This document shows positions 46,046 to 56,640 of a stretch of 64,000 nt of DNA, one piece after another. The DNA comes from Dipteris shenzhenensis (Eukaryota; Polypodiophyta; Polypodiopsida; Gleicheniales): NCBI GenBank assembly GCA_047967505.1, contig CM106539.1; one strand, 5' to 3'. Made by a program: the position numbers and the translations under genes. Position 1 is the first letter of the stretch; every line of letters starts with the position of its first letter. The notes under the pieces were generated by a model. That model made no database searches and was not told the origin of the DNA. It was given only the letters and a program-made list of their open reading frames with translations.

Positions 46046-46393
46046 TATGATCCATTGGCTAGTTATGCCAGGACAGATGTGGTTTCTACAGTTATTGACT
46101 TGGGTCATATTGTGCATGGGCAAGAATCATTGATATGTTTGCTTCGTAAGTGCCTCTATGGCCAGAAGCAATCCCCTTGAGCTTGGCTTCATAGGTTTGA
46201 TACCGTTATGAGAGCTTAGGATGTGATGCACAGTGAGACAGGTTATGGTCTCAATATTTAGGAGGTTGCTATCCTTCTGAGGTTACTTGCCATATGGTTC
46301 CTTATGGACAGGGATGCTTTGCAGTGGGAGCTGCATGGTCTTGATGATGTTTGTCAGATACTTGGTTGTTTCAATATGGAGAGGGGGAAGTTA

Positions 46394-46603
46394 CTGAGTA
46401 CTCCATTGCCTGTATTGGCTCCATACTTGAAACACAGTAGGTTTGACAATCACAGATCAGTTGAGCAGCAAGTTATGGTTGATATGGCAGCCATAGTACT
46501 GAGTACTCCATTGCTTGTATTGGCTCCATACTTGAAACACACTAGGTTTGACGATCACAGATCAGTTGAGCAGCAAGTTATGGTTCATATGGCAGCCATA
46601 GTA
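46394..46603 (+). repeat. Tandem duplication in copia B, 105-bp in-frame unit
   Basis: CTGAGTACTCCATTGC begins units at 46394 and 46499. 105 bp is 35 codons, so the frame 46304-46897 stays open. The copies differ at a handful of bases. Confidence 0.95.
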
Positions 46604-47142
46604 CTTCATGCATCCATGACTATGTTGAGACTTGGTTCTCACATGTTTGCCATTGGGGTTACACTTCCGGTTCTTGCTTTCGTTGCAGTGGGAGTTGGTA
46701 GCATGATTATGGTAGATTTTGGCAGTAGGGAAGTGGTTGTGGACATCAGGTCCTTATGCTTCCAGGAGCAGCATACAGGTGATATAGGTTGGGTAGACCA
46801 GCAGAGGTCTATTATAGGTTATGTGCTTATGGTCATAGGTGGTATAGAGACATTTTCTCTGCGCAGTGACAATTCAGGTGCTATGGACTTAGCATAGGAG
46901 GACTTGGTGGTGAGAGTTCACTCTCCCAGTGAGATCTGGCATGAGATCTTGGTTGATAGGCATCTACAACTTGTCATTTTCTATCCTGCAGACCTGATGT
47001 CTGCTAGTAGCTTATCCTCTATGCACTTTGCACATTGTAAAGTGTTGATGGGCATAGGATGACGGTCTAGTCATCTTGTTTTTCAACCTATGGCTGATTG
47101 TATTATATGTGTACTATACTCCCATAAAGGCACACTGCCTTT

Positions 47143-47153
47143 AAGTGGGAGGT
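47143..47153 (+). other. Polypurine tract of copia B
   Basis: AAGTGGGAGGT directly before the 3' LTR, the same 11 bases as in A1. Confidence 0.9.
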
Positions 47154-47300
47154 TGTTGGGGTAAAGGGCAGTGTGCCCACCCACTTGTACAGTGCCCATG
47201 TATACTCATATATATATGATAGAGGAATAAGCTGGAGTAGCTTTTGCTCCACCACTTTTGGTGTCTCCTTATCCCTTTGTGCGTGCTCTCCTCTCCCACA
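47154..47300 (+). repeat. 3' LTR of copia B
   Basis: 147 bp, two T/C differences from 42108-42254 (TACAGTGCCC for TATAGTGCCC, and TTGTGCGTG for TTGTGTGTG). Confidence 0.96.
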
Positions 47301-47879
47301 CAAGGGAGAACAAAGGAAAAATGAAGATCAAGGAAATCAATACAGTCATCACTAATAATAGTGACAATGACATTTTCTTCATGTCTAGTCTACCTACAGA
47401 CTTGCTTACCACTTCAGATGATGCATATTCCCAAGATTGGATTTTGGATTTTGGTGCTTCATTCCATGTTACTCCCCATAGGGAATGGTTCTCCACTTAT
47501 GACAGTGGAAAGACAGGTTGTGAGCATCTTGGAAATAACTATGCATGTGACATAGTGCGACAGGTGACACAAAGTTTTCTTTTGCAAATGGGTTAAAAAA
47601 TGTGAGACATGTGCCTAAGCTTACCAAGAGTCTCATTTTAGCGGGTCAGCTAGATGATGCTAGTTTTAGGACCACGTTTGGCTTTCAGAGTTGGAAATTT
47701 CAAAAGGGCTCTATGGTTTTGGCCAGGCATGCCAAGTGTGGAACTTTGTATCCCTTACATGTATCAAGGGTATCTAATCATGTTGTTGCAATAATTGAGC
47801 AACCAAGTACTTCTTTGTGGCATTGCAGGTTGGGGCACATGAGCCATAACATGGAACGAAGCATGAGTCTGGACATGTA
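47301..47879 (+). pseudogene. Copia A2 protease and GAG-pre-integrase
   Basis: Continuation of A2 after the B insertion: NSDNDIFFMSSLPTDLLT, then the protease site WILDFGASFHVTPH (DSG changed to DFG), then NVRHVPKLTKSLIL, which A1 has lost, and LWHCRLGHMSHN. Two frames, separated by a frameshift near 47590, cover it. It stops at about 47879, where minus-strand copia C begins. Confidence 0.9.
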
Positions 47880-47880
47880 A

Positions 47881-49420
47881 GACTCCAAGATCAAATATGA
47901 ATTGAAAATTTTCCCTATGCAATGCCTTTGTAAAGATGTCAGCTACCTAGTCATTGATTTTGACTTAAACCATATAAATCTCTCCACATACCATGTTCTC
48001 TCTTATGTAGTGGTAATGAGCCTCAAGATTGTTTTTTGTCGTGGCATGATACATTGGATTCCTAGCAAGCACAATGCTACTGATATTATCACAGTATAAG
48101 GCAACACTCCCATCAATGAATACAAAAGTCTGCTTTGCTCAACAAGCTGCTATGGCAGCTCCACTATACTCTATCTTCATACTAAATAATGCCACGGTTG
48201 GGTGCACTCCCAAAAGAAAAGGAATATCCACCCATGCATATCCTATCCCCACTGTATTGCCTACCCAATCTGCATCTTTGTATCCATGCAAACACATATC
48301 AATCTATTTCTCATCACAAATCCCATATTCAGTGGTAGCTTTGACATAACTCATTATCCTCCTGATTGCATCTAGATGGCTCTTACATGGCCTCTCCATT
48401 TGCTTGCTAACTATCCCAACTACATAATTGAGATCAGGCCTGGTAATTGCCAATTACTTGTTGCTAACTATGCCAATTGCATAACTGAGATCAAGCCTGG
48501 TAATGGTCAAGTAGATAAGAATACCTACCATCCTCCTATACATAGTCACATCCTCTATATAATGGCCATCATCCACTTACTTGACATTCTGGTCAAGTGG
48601 GGTATCAAATAGGCTTGCATGCAATCATTCCATATCTCTTCAATGTCTCCAAGGCATATTGCCTTTGCATCATCCATATGCATGAGGGAGTGTCCACCAA
48701 TTTTATGCCCAAGAAATACTTAACTTGCTAGCCACTTCTTGATGGCTATAATTTTTGCATGATCATCTACATTAATGATAAGATTATTATCATAATGACG
48801 ATCACCACAATTCCTTGCCCTATATGCTTCAGAGATAAAGAACAATTATATTTTGATTGGTTGTAATTGATGCTCATAAAAAAATTTTTCGATCCTCTCA
48901 CACCAGGCTCTTGGAGCCTACTTGAACCCATATAAAGCTCTTCTCATCTTGGATACATAATCGAGGTATTTTGGATGAATAGATTCCTGTGGTTGATGAA
49001 TGTAGATTCCTCTTTCAATAGTTAACCATTCAAGAATGCATTTTAAACATCTATTTGGTATAAAAACCATCCAAACATACTAGCCAATGCAAATCACCAC
49101 TCTTATGGTAGTCATCGTTGCTACCCAACTAAATGTCATGTCATACTCCAACCCTTACGTTTGGGCATACCCTTTAGCCACAAGTCTAGCTTAATAACTT
49201 TCCAAGCTACCATCAGCCTTGCATTTGACCTTGTATACCCATTTGAGTCAATTGCTTTCTTTCGAGATGGCAATTTCACCTCAATATTATCGATTCCCAA
49301 GTCTTATTCTTTTCTAGGGCATTCATCTCTTCATCCATTGCGTTCACCCATTCTTTCTTGTTTATTTCCTCTTCAAAAGTGGATGGTTTAGCATGCTGAA
49401 TTATTGAAACCATATAAGGA
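47881..49420 (-). pseudogene. Copia C reverse transcriptase and RNase H
   Basis: Minus strand. RT: NKKEWVNAMDEEMNALEKN near 49370; the catalytic block reads LIINVDDHAKII near 48770 (YVDD has become NVDD); YALETLKRYGM near 48640. RNase H: HGYKDADWVGNT (the family has DADWAG), then PTVALFSMKIEYSGA and LYCDNISSIVLARNPMYHAT, ending VADIFTKALHREN. A TAG interrupts ND-stop-VADIFTK, where the family has DQVADIFTK. A piece reading TITRLDLSYAIGIVS is repeated as AITRPDLNYVVGIVS (48530-48390). Confidence 0.87.
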
Positions 49421-49494
49421 TAAATTACAATGCATTTTCATGTATCCATTACATGTCAACCTCTCTACCAGGTATTCTACCCTCTCAAATCTCC

Positions 49495-50705
49495 TCAATG
49501 TTGCTGAATTTCAGTCCTTTCTCTCCTTGCATGTGGTGGTAAGTATTTTCCAGCCAGCTTCTTAACTTTTGATGTAGACACTAAAAGTAAACCAACCTGT
49601 TTATCCATGCTCACATCACTTGAGTATTCAACCTGGGCATCCTCATATACTTTCTCTTTGCCTCTATACTTTGCACTCACTTTGCATTGCTTCTCAACCT
49701 ACCCATCCAAGGGCTAACATTAGTACTTTCATCTTTCTCCAAAGTACCTAAGAGCTTAACTTGCCTCACCACTCTATATGTGGGCCTATCTACATGGGCA
49801 TCATTCCTATCATCCATCACTATTGTAGTAGGTGCATATCATGCCTCATTTTAAGCAAACACAACATCCCCACTGATGAACACCTCTCTAGTATGTGGAT
49901 TCAAGTAGTTGTATCCCTTTTTCTCCTCAGCATACCCAATAAATATGCAATTTTCACTCTTTCATCCATCTTCTTTCTCACTTGTTGAGGCACATGAACA
50001 TAACATACACACCCAAATACTCTGAAGTATGCAACCATAGGCTTATTCCCCCAAACCCTCTCAAATGGCATCATCTCATGTATCACAACAATGGGTGTCC
50101 AATTCATGATATGAACTGCTGTATATACTTTCTCTGCCCAATAATAAAGTGGAACATTCATCTCATTGATCATGGCTCTACGAACCTTTGCAATCACCAT
50201 ATTTTTTATTTTAGCCACACCATTCTTCTGTGGTGTGTACCTGTAAGTCATATTCCTCCTCATACCATGACTCTCCAAATAATTATCAAATTTATTAGAT
50301 ATATATTCTCCCCCTCCATCTGGCCTCAAAGATTGTATATATCTTCCCACTTGCTTCTCAACTAGTGTTTAAACCTCATGAAAATGTGCAAGACATCATT
50401 CTTGTGCTTCATGAAATACACCCAAGTATACTGACTATAATCATCAATGAATGTGCTATAATATTTTGAGCCATTCATGCACACATTGTCACAAGACCAC
50501 ATATCTGTGTGAATTAACTCAAGTGCATATTTGTTGATATTTTCCCTCCTTGGAAAAGGCACTGTTTTTGCTTTCCAAACTGGCAAGATTCACATAAATG
50601 CCCAAAATCCAAGTGTCCAAAAGTCAGTAGAACTCCCATTATCTCTTTTCTTTGCATTTCCTTCAGCCTCCTGTAATTTACATGGCCTATCCTCCTATGC
50701 CACAA
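49495..50705 (-). pseudogene. Copia C GAG-pre-integrase and integrase
   Basis: GAG-pre-integrase: MWHRRIGHVNYRRLKEM with LCESCQFGKQ (50705-50514). The integrase core is in the next frame: LELIHTDMWSCDNV (first Asp), YYSTFIDDYSQYTWVYF; then LRPDGGGEYISN (second Asp), KNGVAKIKNMV where AER is expected, so Glu is Lys. VFGCVCYVHVPQQVRKKMD marks the integrase end. The segment 49680-49495 is the variable linker to RT. Confidence 0.88.
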
Positions 50706-50799
50706 TTTAGCCTACTCATCTTGTTTACTTCCTTTGGCATACATTGACCTTTGATAAGAAAATGGCTCTCTTGCATCAAAAGTAAATAAACTACCTTCT

Positions 50800-52080
50800 T
50801 TACTTCCTCTTGAAATCATCCTACCTTGCCTTCCTCTTTTCATGAATGAAACATCCATTTTTATTGAATGTCTCCTGCATGTCTTGGTCTACCATTTGAC
50901 CAATAGAGGCAAGATTCTTAGTTATTGTGGGAACAAAAAGCAAATCACCCAATCTATTTTCCCCTCCATATTTTGTCACCAATGGTATAGAGACAACATG
51001 AGTGATCTCATGTAATGAGTCATCATGTGTAGACACATACTCCTTCATAGGCATACTTTTTTGTGATCAAACCATTCTTCATGGGAAATCATATGATTTG
51101 TACAGCCTGAGCCAATGTACCACACATCTTTGTTACATGCAGGTATCATGCTATTTACAACATGATCCATGACACATAAGTGTCCACTTGACCTGCCTCT
51201 GCTCATGCCTCCTCTATGAGCGTATCCACTATCACCATGATGAGCATAATGGCTAGATATCTATCTCTTCCTCTACCACGTGCATTGTCATTTCTTTGTG
51301 GTGGTAATCCTCTTGTAGTGACCATATTTCCCACAAGAATGGCATGTATCCTCCCTTCTACTTGAGCTAGCAAAGCCTCTACCGATAGGGGCTCTTCTCC
51401 CCTACCTCTGGGCATATTATAACCACCTCTATGCATATCATTCCTTCTACCACAGGGCTATTCATAAGCATGACTATCACGTCCTCTACCTTTGAAATAT
51501 CCACCATGGTCTCTACCTATGTCATGATAAAGCCAATTATTATAGCTACGAGAGCCACTACTACTAGTGCCTCTCAAGCCCAATTTTATCTCCTCGATCA
51601 TGCACACAGCAACTAACTCCTCAAAATTTGCATACTACCCTGAGCTGAAATGGAGGTATCCAATGCATGATGTTTGGCTCCAAGCCATTCAATGTCACTA
51701 CAACCAAATCATTGTCTTCTACAATACAATTTAAGGAGGCTAAGTCTTCAGCAATGTGTATAATCTCAGTAACATAATCTGTAATTTGACCTTTCTCCTT
51801 GCATACATCATGCAACCTTTGCTTCAATTGTATCCAATACTCCTCTCATGGGATGTGAGGTATAGGCATCAACAAACCTCATAGAGCCATGCAATAACCA
51901 TTCTAAAAATTAATGTCAAGGTATATGGCATCAATACATCACCAACTGGGCATACACACATCCGGTATTAGTGCATCCACTTTTCAACAACCACTATAAA
52001 CTGCTATTCCTGCAAGTCAATTTCCTCTATCCCCGGGCACACTTTGACAACCTCAACTTGTAGTGGGTAATGCCAAAATT
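50800..52080 (-). pseudogene. Copia C Gag and protease region
   Basis: LLFVPTITKNLASIGQMVDQ (50821-51054) is the strand after the protease active site. The Gag fragment LKQRLHDVCKEKGQITDYVT, then IIHIAEDLASLN, lies at 51827-51621. A His/Gly/Arg-rich stretch (about 51203-51600) replaces a clear zinc knuckle. The N-terminal part of Gag, up to about 52080, is too decayed to define a start. Confidence 0.75.
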
Positions 52081-53562
52081 GTAGCAAAAAATAAAAATAT
52101 GGATAGAGGAAAGAGATAAGACTCTGTTACTTGGCCTCCGAAAGCATAAACAACAAATTCCAACCTATTTCACATCTTTTCTTTTGGTGAATGACAATCA
52201 GTAGCAATTCGAATTTTTTATCGAAAGAAGAGTAGAAGCAATAGATAACACTCCTATGAATGAATAGAAAGAGGTCACAAATCTCTTTGTATTGGCACCA
52301 CAACAGGTCAAAACTCCTTTATTGTATAAACAATAGGAGATAAAGCAAAACACTGTAGTAGCAGAACAATCTTTCTTTGGTGGAGTCAATCTTTCTATCA
52401 ACAATCCTTCTTCTTCTCCTTTTGTCTTTGAATGGTTAGAGTAGGAGAAAGCTTTCTATCTCTTTGTCATGAATAGATGAAGTAGTATAGTAATAACTCA
52501 CAATTCAAGAACCAAGACATGTCAGTAGTCCATGTCATCTGTGCCACATCATATGCCATGTCATCACTACCACATCATCATTGCCATGTCACCTTGCTGA
52601 CATCATCATTTGTGCCACCTCAACAATACCACCTCAGCTGTCCAGTCAGCACTGACCTCTGTAGGCACACACAGTGCTTCACATTCATTGCATGTGACCA
52701 CCCCTGCCACCTCAGCACAGGGCTTCTCAGGAACACCTCTTGCTAGGCACAGTGCCACATCACATTGCATGTGACTCAGAGTGACACATCATCATTGAGC
52801 ACATTTGCACTCCTTTTGCCCCTCCACTTAGATCAAGTCATATCTCTTGATCTAAGAAGAATTTGAGGGTGCTCCAAAAAGGAAAGTCGCTCGTTTTTTT
52901 GTGCTCTATGCGCTCGTCACATCATGAGCACATTTAGGCACAAGTTACACTCACATTTGAGCCTCGCCGACAAAACCTTTTCCTTCATGCACATTTGCCT
53001 CTACATCGATGCATCTGACCTAGCACTTAAAAAGAACAAAAGAAAAGGAATTATTTGATGTTCTTTCATCGATCGACGGTTGGTATAGATCTAGATCAGA
53101 GTAGACTAGATTGCCATAGAGGAGACGCTTTGAATTTTCTCAAGTTGCCAATCTCAGCCATGCCCAAAATCCCCAACTAGTACCTACAGTCCATATGCTC
53201 ACATACGGTTTCACATCATTACATTACCTGAAACCTTACGTTCATCAGTTCAATGAGTAGACTTCAGAGTTCAGAGGCATTGCAGATTGTTTGAGTGGGC
53301 AGATAGCATTTGATTTCACACACACATACCACCATTATAAAGACTATTCAGCTATCTCATGGCATCGTGCACATCATTTCAGCCTTGTAAAGCCTCTTGG
53401 CTATTCCCGGCATCATTGCCACAAGCCTTGTAATACAGATCAGATTTTATATATTGCAGGTCAATCTTCATCGACAGTTCAGAGATTTCACTTGGCATAG
53501 TCAGTATTTGTAGTTGATTCATACAGAGATTTTCACGACACTTTTGAGTACATTTCTTGCAC
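52081..53562. other. Unassigned stretch, possibly LTR/leader of C and D
   Basis: It contains a low-complexity CCACATCATCA/CCACCTCA patch (52520-52790) and otherwise no coding signal. It should hold the 5' LTR of C (minus) or the 5' LTR and leader of D (plus), but no TGGTATCAGAGC site was seen on either strand. Confidence 0.35.
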
Positions 53563-54363
53563 CATGTCTACGACTAGCAACCTCAATCTAGAGGCATCTG
53601 CTAAGTTAGACAACTCCAATTATGGTACATGGAAATACCAAATGGAGACCATTCTTGTACTTTAAGAAAAATGGGAGTATGTCGATGGGTCTACACCTAA
53701 ACCATTGGACAATCCAGCCACCAGTAGCTCTACTCCATTTGTTGTCACAGCACCAGCAACGAGATCTACATCTACACAAATAGTTTTCGCACCAGTAGCA
53801 GATCCTGCCATTGCTCAAGCTCAGTCAGAATGGGATAAGAAAGACAAGTATGCCTATCACCTGATCAAGCAGAATGTGCAAGATGTCATGCTAGGACAGC
53901 TCAATACAATCAAGACATCAAAAGAAGCATGGGATATGTTCACAGCTCTCTACAAGTCCAAGAACACATCCAGGATTCTCACCTTGAGAAAGCAGATCAA
54001 CCAGAGTTTCCACAATAGCAGTGAAACCGGTCATGCTTATGTACTCCACATAAAAGACTATAACAATCAACTTGCAGCAACAGGAGAGACTGTGAACCCT
54101 GCAGAAATGGTTCAAGTCATTTTGAATGGACTAGGAAAGGGATACGAGAATCTAGTCCAGAGTATTGCCACCCAACGGCAAATTCTGACACTGGAAGAAC
54201 TTCAATTAGTTCTACTTGGTGAAGAACTCAGAACTCAAGCTATTCAAGAACGTAAAGGTCATTCTAATGATTAGGCATTCACAGCTTTAGATAGAAGCAG
54301 AGGTAGAGGCAAAGGCAGAGGTAGATCATATCAAAAAAGTGGTCATCATCAGCAACAAAATCA
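53563..54363 (+). pseudogene. Copia D Gag
   Basis: The ATG at 53563 opens MSTTSNLNLEASAKLDNSNY, then GTWKYQMETILVL, a stop (TAA, 53662-53664), and continues in frame: EWDKKDKYAYHLIKQNVQDV, TSKEAWDMFTALYKSKNT, and the UBN2 blocks LILTLRKQINQS-like and VILNGLGKGYENLVQS. After a second stop an RGRGKGRGRS basic tail precedes the point where the zinc knuckle should be; there copia E sequence begins at about 54364. Typical copia Gag, with two stops. Confidence 0.9.
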
Positions 54364-54365
54364 AA

Positions 54366-54425
54366 TTTCTCTCTTGTGTACGAGATCTTGTTATTTGTTC
54401 AGCACAAATGTATTATTTTCTTACA
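54366..54425 (+). repeat. Truncated 5' LTR of copia E
   Basis: TTTCTCTCTTGTGTACGAGA ... TATTATTTTCTTACA matches the last 63 bp of the 3' LTR. The first 685 bp or so are missing. Confidence 0.88.
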
Positions 54426-54437
54426 TGGTATCAGAGC
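54426..54437 (+). other. Primer binding site of copia E
   Basis: TGGTATCAGAGC directly after the LTR end, complementary to initiator tRNA-Met. Confidence 0.93.
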
Positions 54438-54495
54438 CTGGACTCTAGCAAGAAGATTTGGTAGTGTGTTTCTATTTGCGAGCAAATTGTGAGAG

Positions 54496-55400
54496 ATGGC
54501 CCAACCCGCAAGACTGCGAATCCCACCGTTCGGCGAAAGCGGAAAGTTGGATGGCTCTAACTATCCACTCTGGAAGTTCAAGATGAAGACCATCCTAGGC
54601 GCATATGAGCTTTGGGACACTACTACTGGGGTGGACGTGAGGCCAGTTGCAAGATCGGATCCAGCCAATGCAGGACAACAGATAGTACCAACTACAGATG
54701 AGATTCTCGCATGGACAAGAAGAAATGCAGATGCGTTGTGTTCTATTTTCTGCAATGTAAGTGATTCTGTCATGGCGTTAATTCAACATGTCACCATAGC
54801 GGAGGAGGCATGGACGGTCTTGAAAAATCAGTACAAGACCACAAATCAGGCGCGGATTCAGAATCTGGAGACTCAACTCGCGAACGTGAAATTGTCTGAA
54901 TCTAAAGCGGCAGAGAAGTTCATCACCAGGGTGAAGAATCTGCGTGATCAGATGACTGCGATTGGCATCACCATCACTAGCGAGAATCTAGCACGAAGGT
55001 GCATATGAATTCTCCCACCAAAGTATGACGGTCTTGTTACGGTGATGAATACGTAGAACAAAAATCCACCCCTCAACTTTGAGGATTTCTGCGCGATGCT
55101 TCTGGAGGAGAAGATGCATCAAAAGACGAGGACTGGAGAATATTTGGCTTTCTAGACCGGATCAAAGAAAGGTAAGGGTAAGGACTCTGGTAACCCATCT
55201 TCTTCTGATGATAAAAAGAGAAAGAAGAAGATCAAGTGCTTCTATTGCAACAAGGCAGGGCACAAGCAAAATGAGTGCCTAAAGAACATTGCAGATGAGA
55301 AGAACGGAGTAAAGAAAGAGTCCAGCAACAGCGCACAGGTAGTACCAATAGAGCTGTTCATAGCAATTGAGGAGATTTGCACGGAGGCAGTTCACGTACC
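54496..55400 (+). pseudogene. Copia E Gag with zinc knuckle
   Basis: Start MAQPARLRIPPFGESGKLDG at 54496, then SNYPLWKFKMKTILGAYELW (copia Gag opening), LCSIFCNVSDSVMALIQH and AWTVLKNQYKTTNQARIQ. In-frame stops at 55006 (TGA), 55054 (TAG) and 55153 (TAG) divide it; the text either side is continuous. The knuckle CFYCNKAGHKQNEC is at about 55235-55276. Confidence 0.92.
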
Positions 55401-56640
55401 TACGGATGAACCTTGGATCATCGACAGTGGTGCATCGCGCCACATGACTAGTCAGAAGGATTGGTATACCTCTCTACAACCGGTAGGGAATGACATCCTG
55501 GTAGCAGTCGGCAATGATGCAAAATGTCCAGCAAAAGGAAAAGGTACGATTGCTCTCAAGTCAGATGGAGTTGTAATATAGTTGTCCGATGTTCTTTATG
55601 TGCCAGATATCAAGAGGAACTTGTTGTCCGTTTCTGCGATCATGGATCGGGACCTCAAAGTTCAATTCGATAAGAATGGTGCACAGATCTTGGATCTTCA
55701 AGGGAAGGTCATTGGTAAAGGTACGCGGCGCAACAACATTTACGAATTCTCAGCTTTCAGTGCTCGAGCAGATGTGAAGAACACTAAGCTGTGGCATGAG
55801 AGGTTTGGTCATCTAAACCTTAGTTCTTTGAAGGAGATGCATAAAAGTGGAATGATTGCAGACCTATTAGAAATTTCAGATCTGGTGAAGCTTGCATGAT
55901 GGGCAAGCAGCATCGGCATCCCTTTCCTAAAGAGGCCAGTAGGGCAAAGGCTCCTCTAGAGATCATTCACACGGACCTCTGTGGAAAGATGGAGACGAAA
56001 GCTTTGGGTGGTTCCTACTATTTCATGACGCTGATCAACGACTACAGTAGAAGGATATGGATATACTTCTTAAATACTAAAGACGAGGCTTTTAGTAGGT
56101 TCAAGGAATGGCATGTAACGGTCAAGAAAGAATCGGGGAGGAAGGTGAAGAATTTGAGATCAGACAGAGGTGGAGAGTTCACATCGACTGAATTCAAAAG
56201 TTACTGCAAAAGTCACGAGATCAAGAGGCAGAAACCCCCGCCACATACATCACAGCAAAATGGAGTAGCAGAACGCAAGATGCACGTCATCTGCGGAATG
56301 GGCCGGAGTATGATGAAAGGGAAAGATTTGCCAAAGACTTTCTGGGCTGAAGCATGTAACACTGCAGTTTACATCCTCAATCATAGCTACATGAAAGCTG
56401 TGAATGGGATGACTCCACTGTAGGCCTTTTCTAGTAAGAAACCTTCAGCTGCACATTTCAGAGTTTTTGGATGTGACTGTTTTGTGCATGTCCCTGATGC
56501 TACCAGGACCAAATGGGAAACGAAGAGCTGGAAGTGTATTTTCTTGGCCTACAGTGAAGAGGCAAAGGGTTACCGTCTCTATAACCCTATTACCAAGAAG
56601 GTAATTGTAAGTCTCGATGTGGTCTTCTTAGAATAGCTGC
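55401..56640 (+). pseudogene. Copia E protease and integrase
   Basis: Protease site PWIIDSGASRHMTSQKDW at about 55412-55465 (D-S-G intact). TAG at 55579 precedes LSDVLYVPDIKRNLLSV. GAG-pre-integrase: LWHERFGHLNLSSLKEM; a frameshift near 55880 leads into CMMGKQHRHPFPKE. Integrase: IIHTDLCGKMETKALGGS (Asp), LRSDRGGEFTSTEFKS (Asp), SQQNGVAERKMHVI (Glu), so the DDE triad is complete. TAG codons at 56421 and 56634 interrupt the tail. Confidence 0.92.

Larger units (their letters stand above)
45531..47070 (+). pseudogene. Copia B reverse transcriptase and RNase H, rearranged
   Basis: Only scraps of RT remain: SLICLLRKCLYGQKQSP (the family has KSLYGLKQSP) near 46130-46175, then ILGCFNMERGKLLSTPLP and the RNase H end (SDNSGAMDLA, then HFAHCKVLMGIG at about 47025-47060). 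No YVDD motif is present. Two internal tandem duplications occur: a 179-bp unit at 45691-46045 and a 105-bp in-frame unit at 46394-46603, which repeats STPLPVLAPYLKH and VEQQVMV. Confidence 0.85.
42108..47300 (+). mobile_element. Ty1/copia element B, inserted in A2
   Basis: 5193 bp with two 147-bp LTRs and a perfect CAAGG target duplication (42103-42107, 47301-47305), PBS and PPT present. Deleting it restores the A2 reading across the junction (ESPREN...). The LTRs differ at two bases, both T/C. The family is related to A: identical PBS spacing, identical PPT, similar Gag. Coding domains are recognisable but catalytic residues and parts of RT are lost, so B was almost certainly mobilised in trans. 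Confidence 0.96.
39819..47879 (+). mobile_element. Ty1/copia element A2 (3'-truncated), interrupted by copia B and a MITE
   Basis: Second copy of the A family, plus strand: LTR, primer site, leader, Gag start, then protease and GAG-pre-integrase. It breaks off at about 47879 against minus-strand copia C; RT and the 3' LTR are absent. Copia B occupies 42108-47300. Outside the insertion, Gag is missing about 700 bp relative to A1. Confidence 0.92.
47880..52080 (-). mobile_element. Ty1/copia element C remnant
   Basis: Minus-strand copia in the normal order from Gag (51830) to the RNase H end (47881). LTRs, PBS and PPT were not found. The sequence is more decayed than A or B, with frequent stops and a local duplication in RT. 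Confidence 0.9.
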
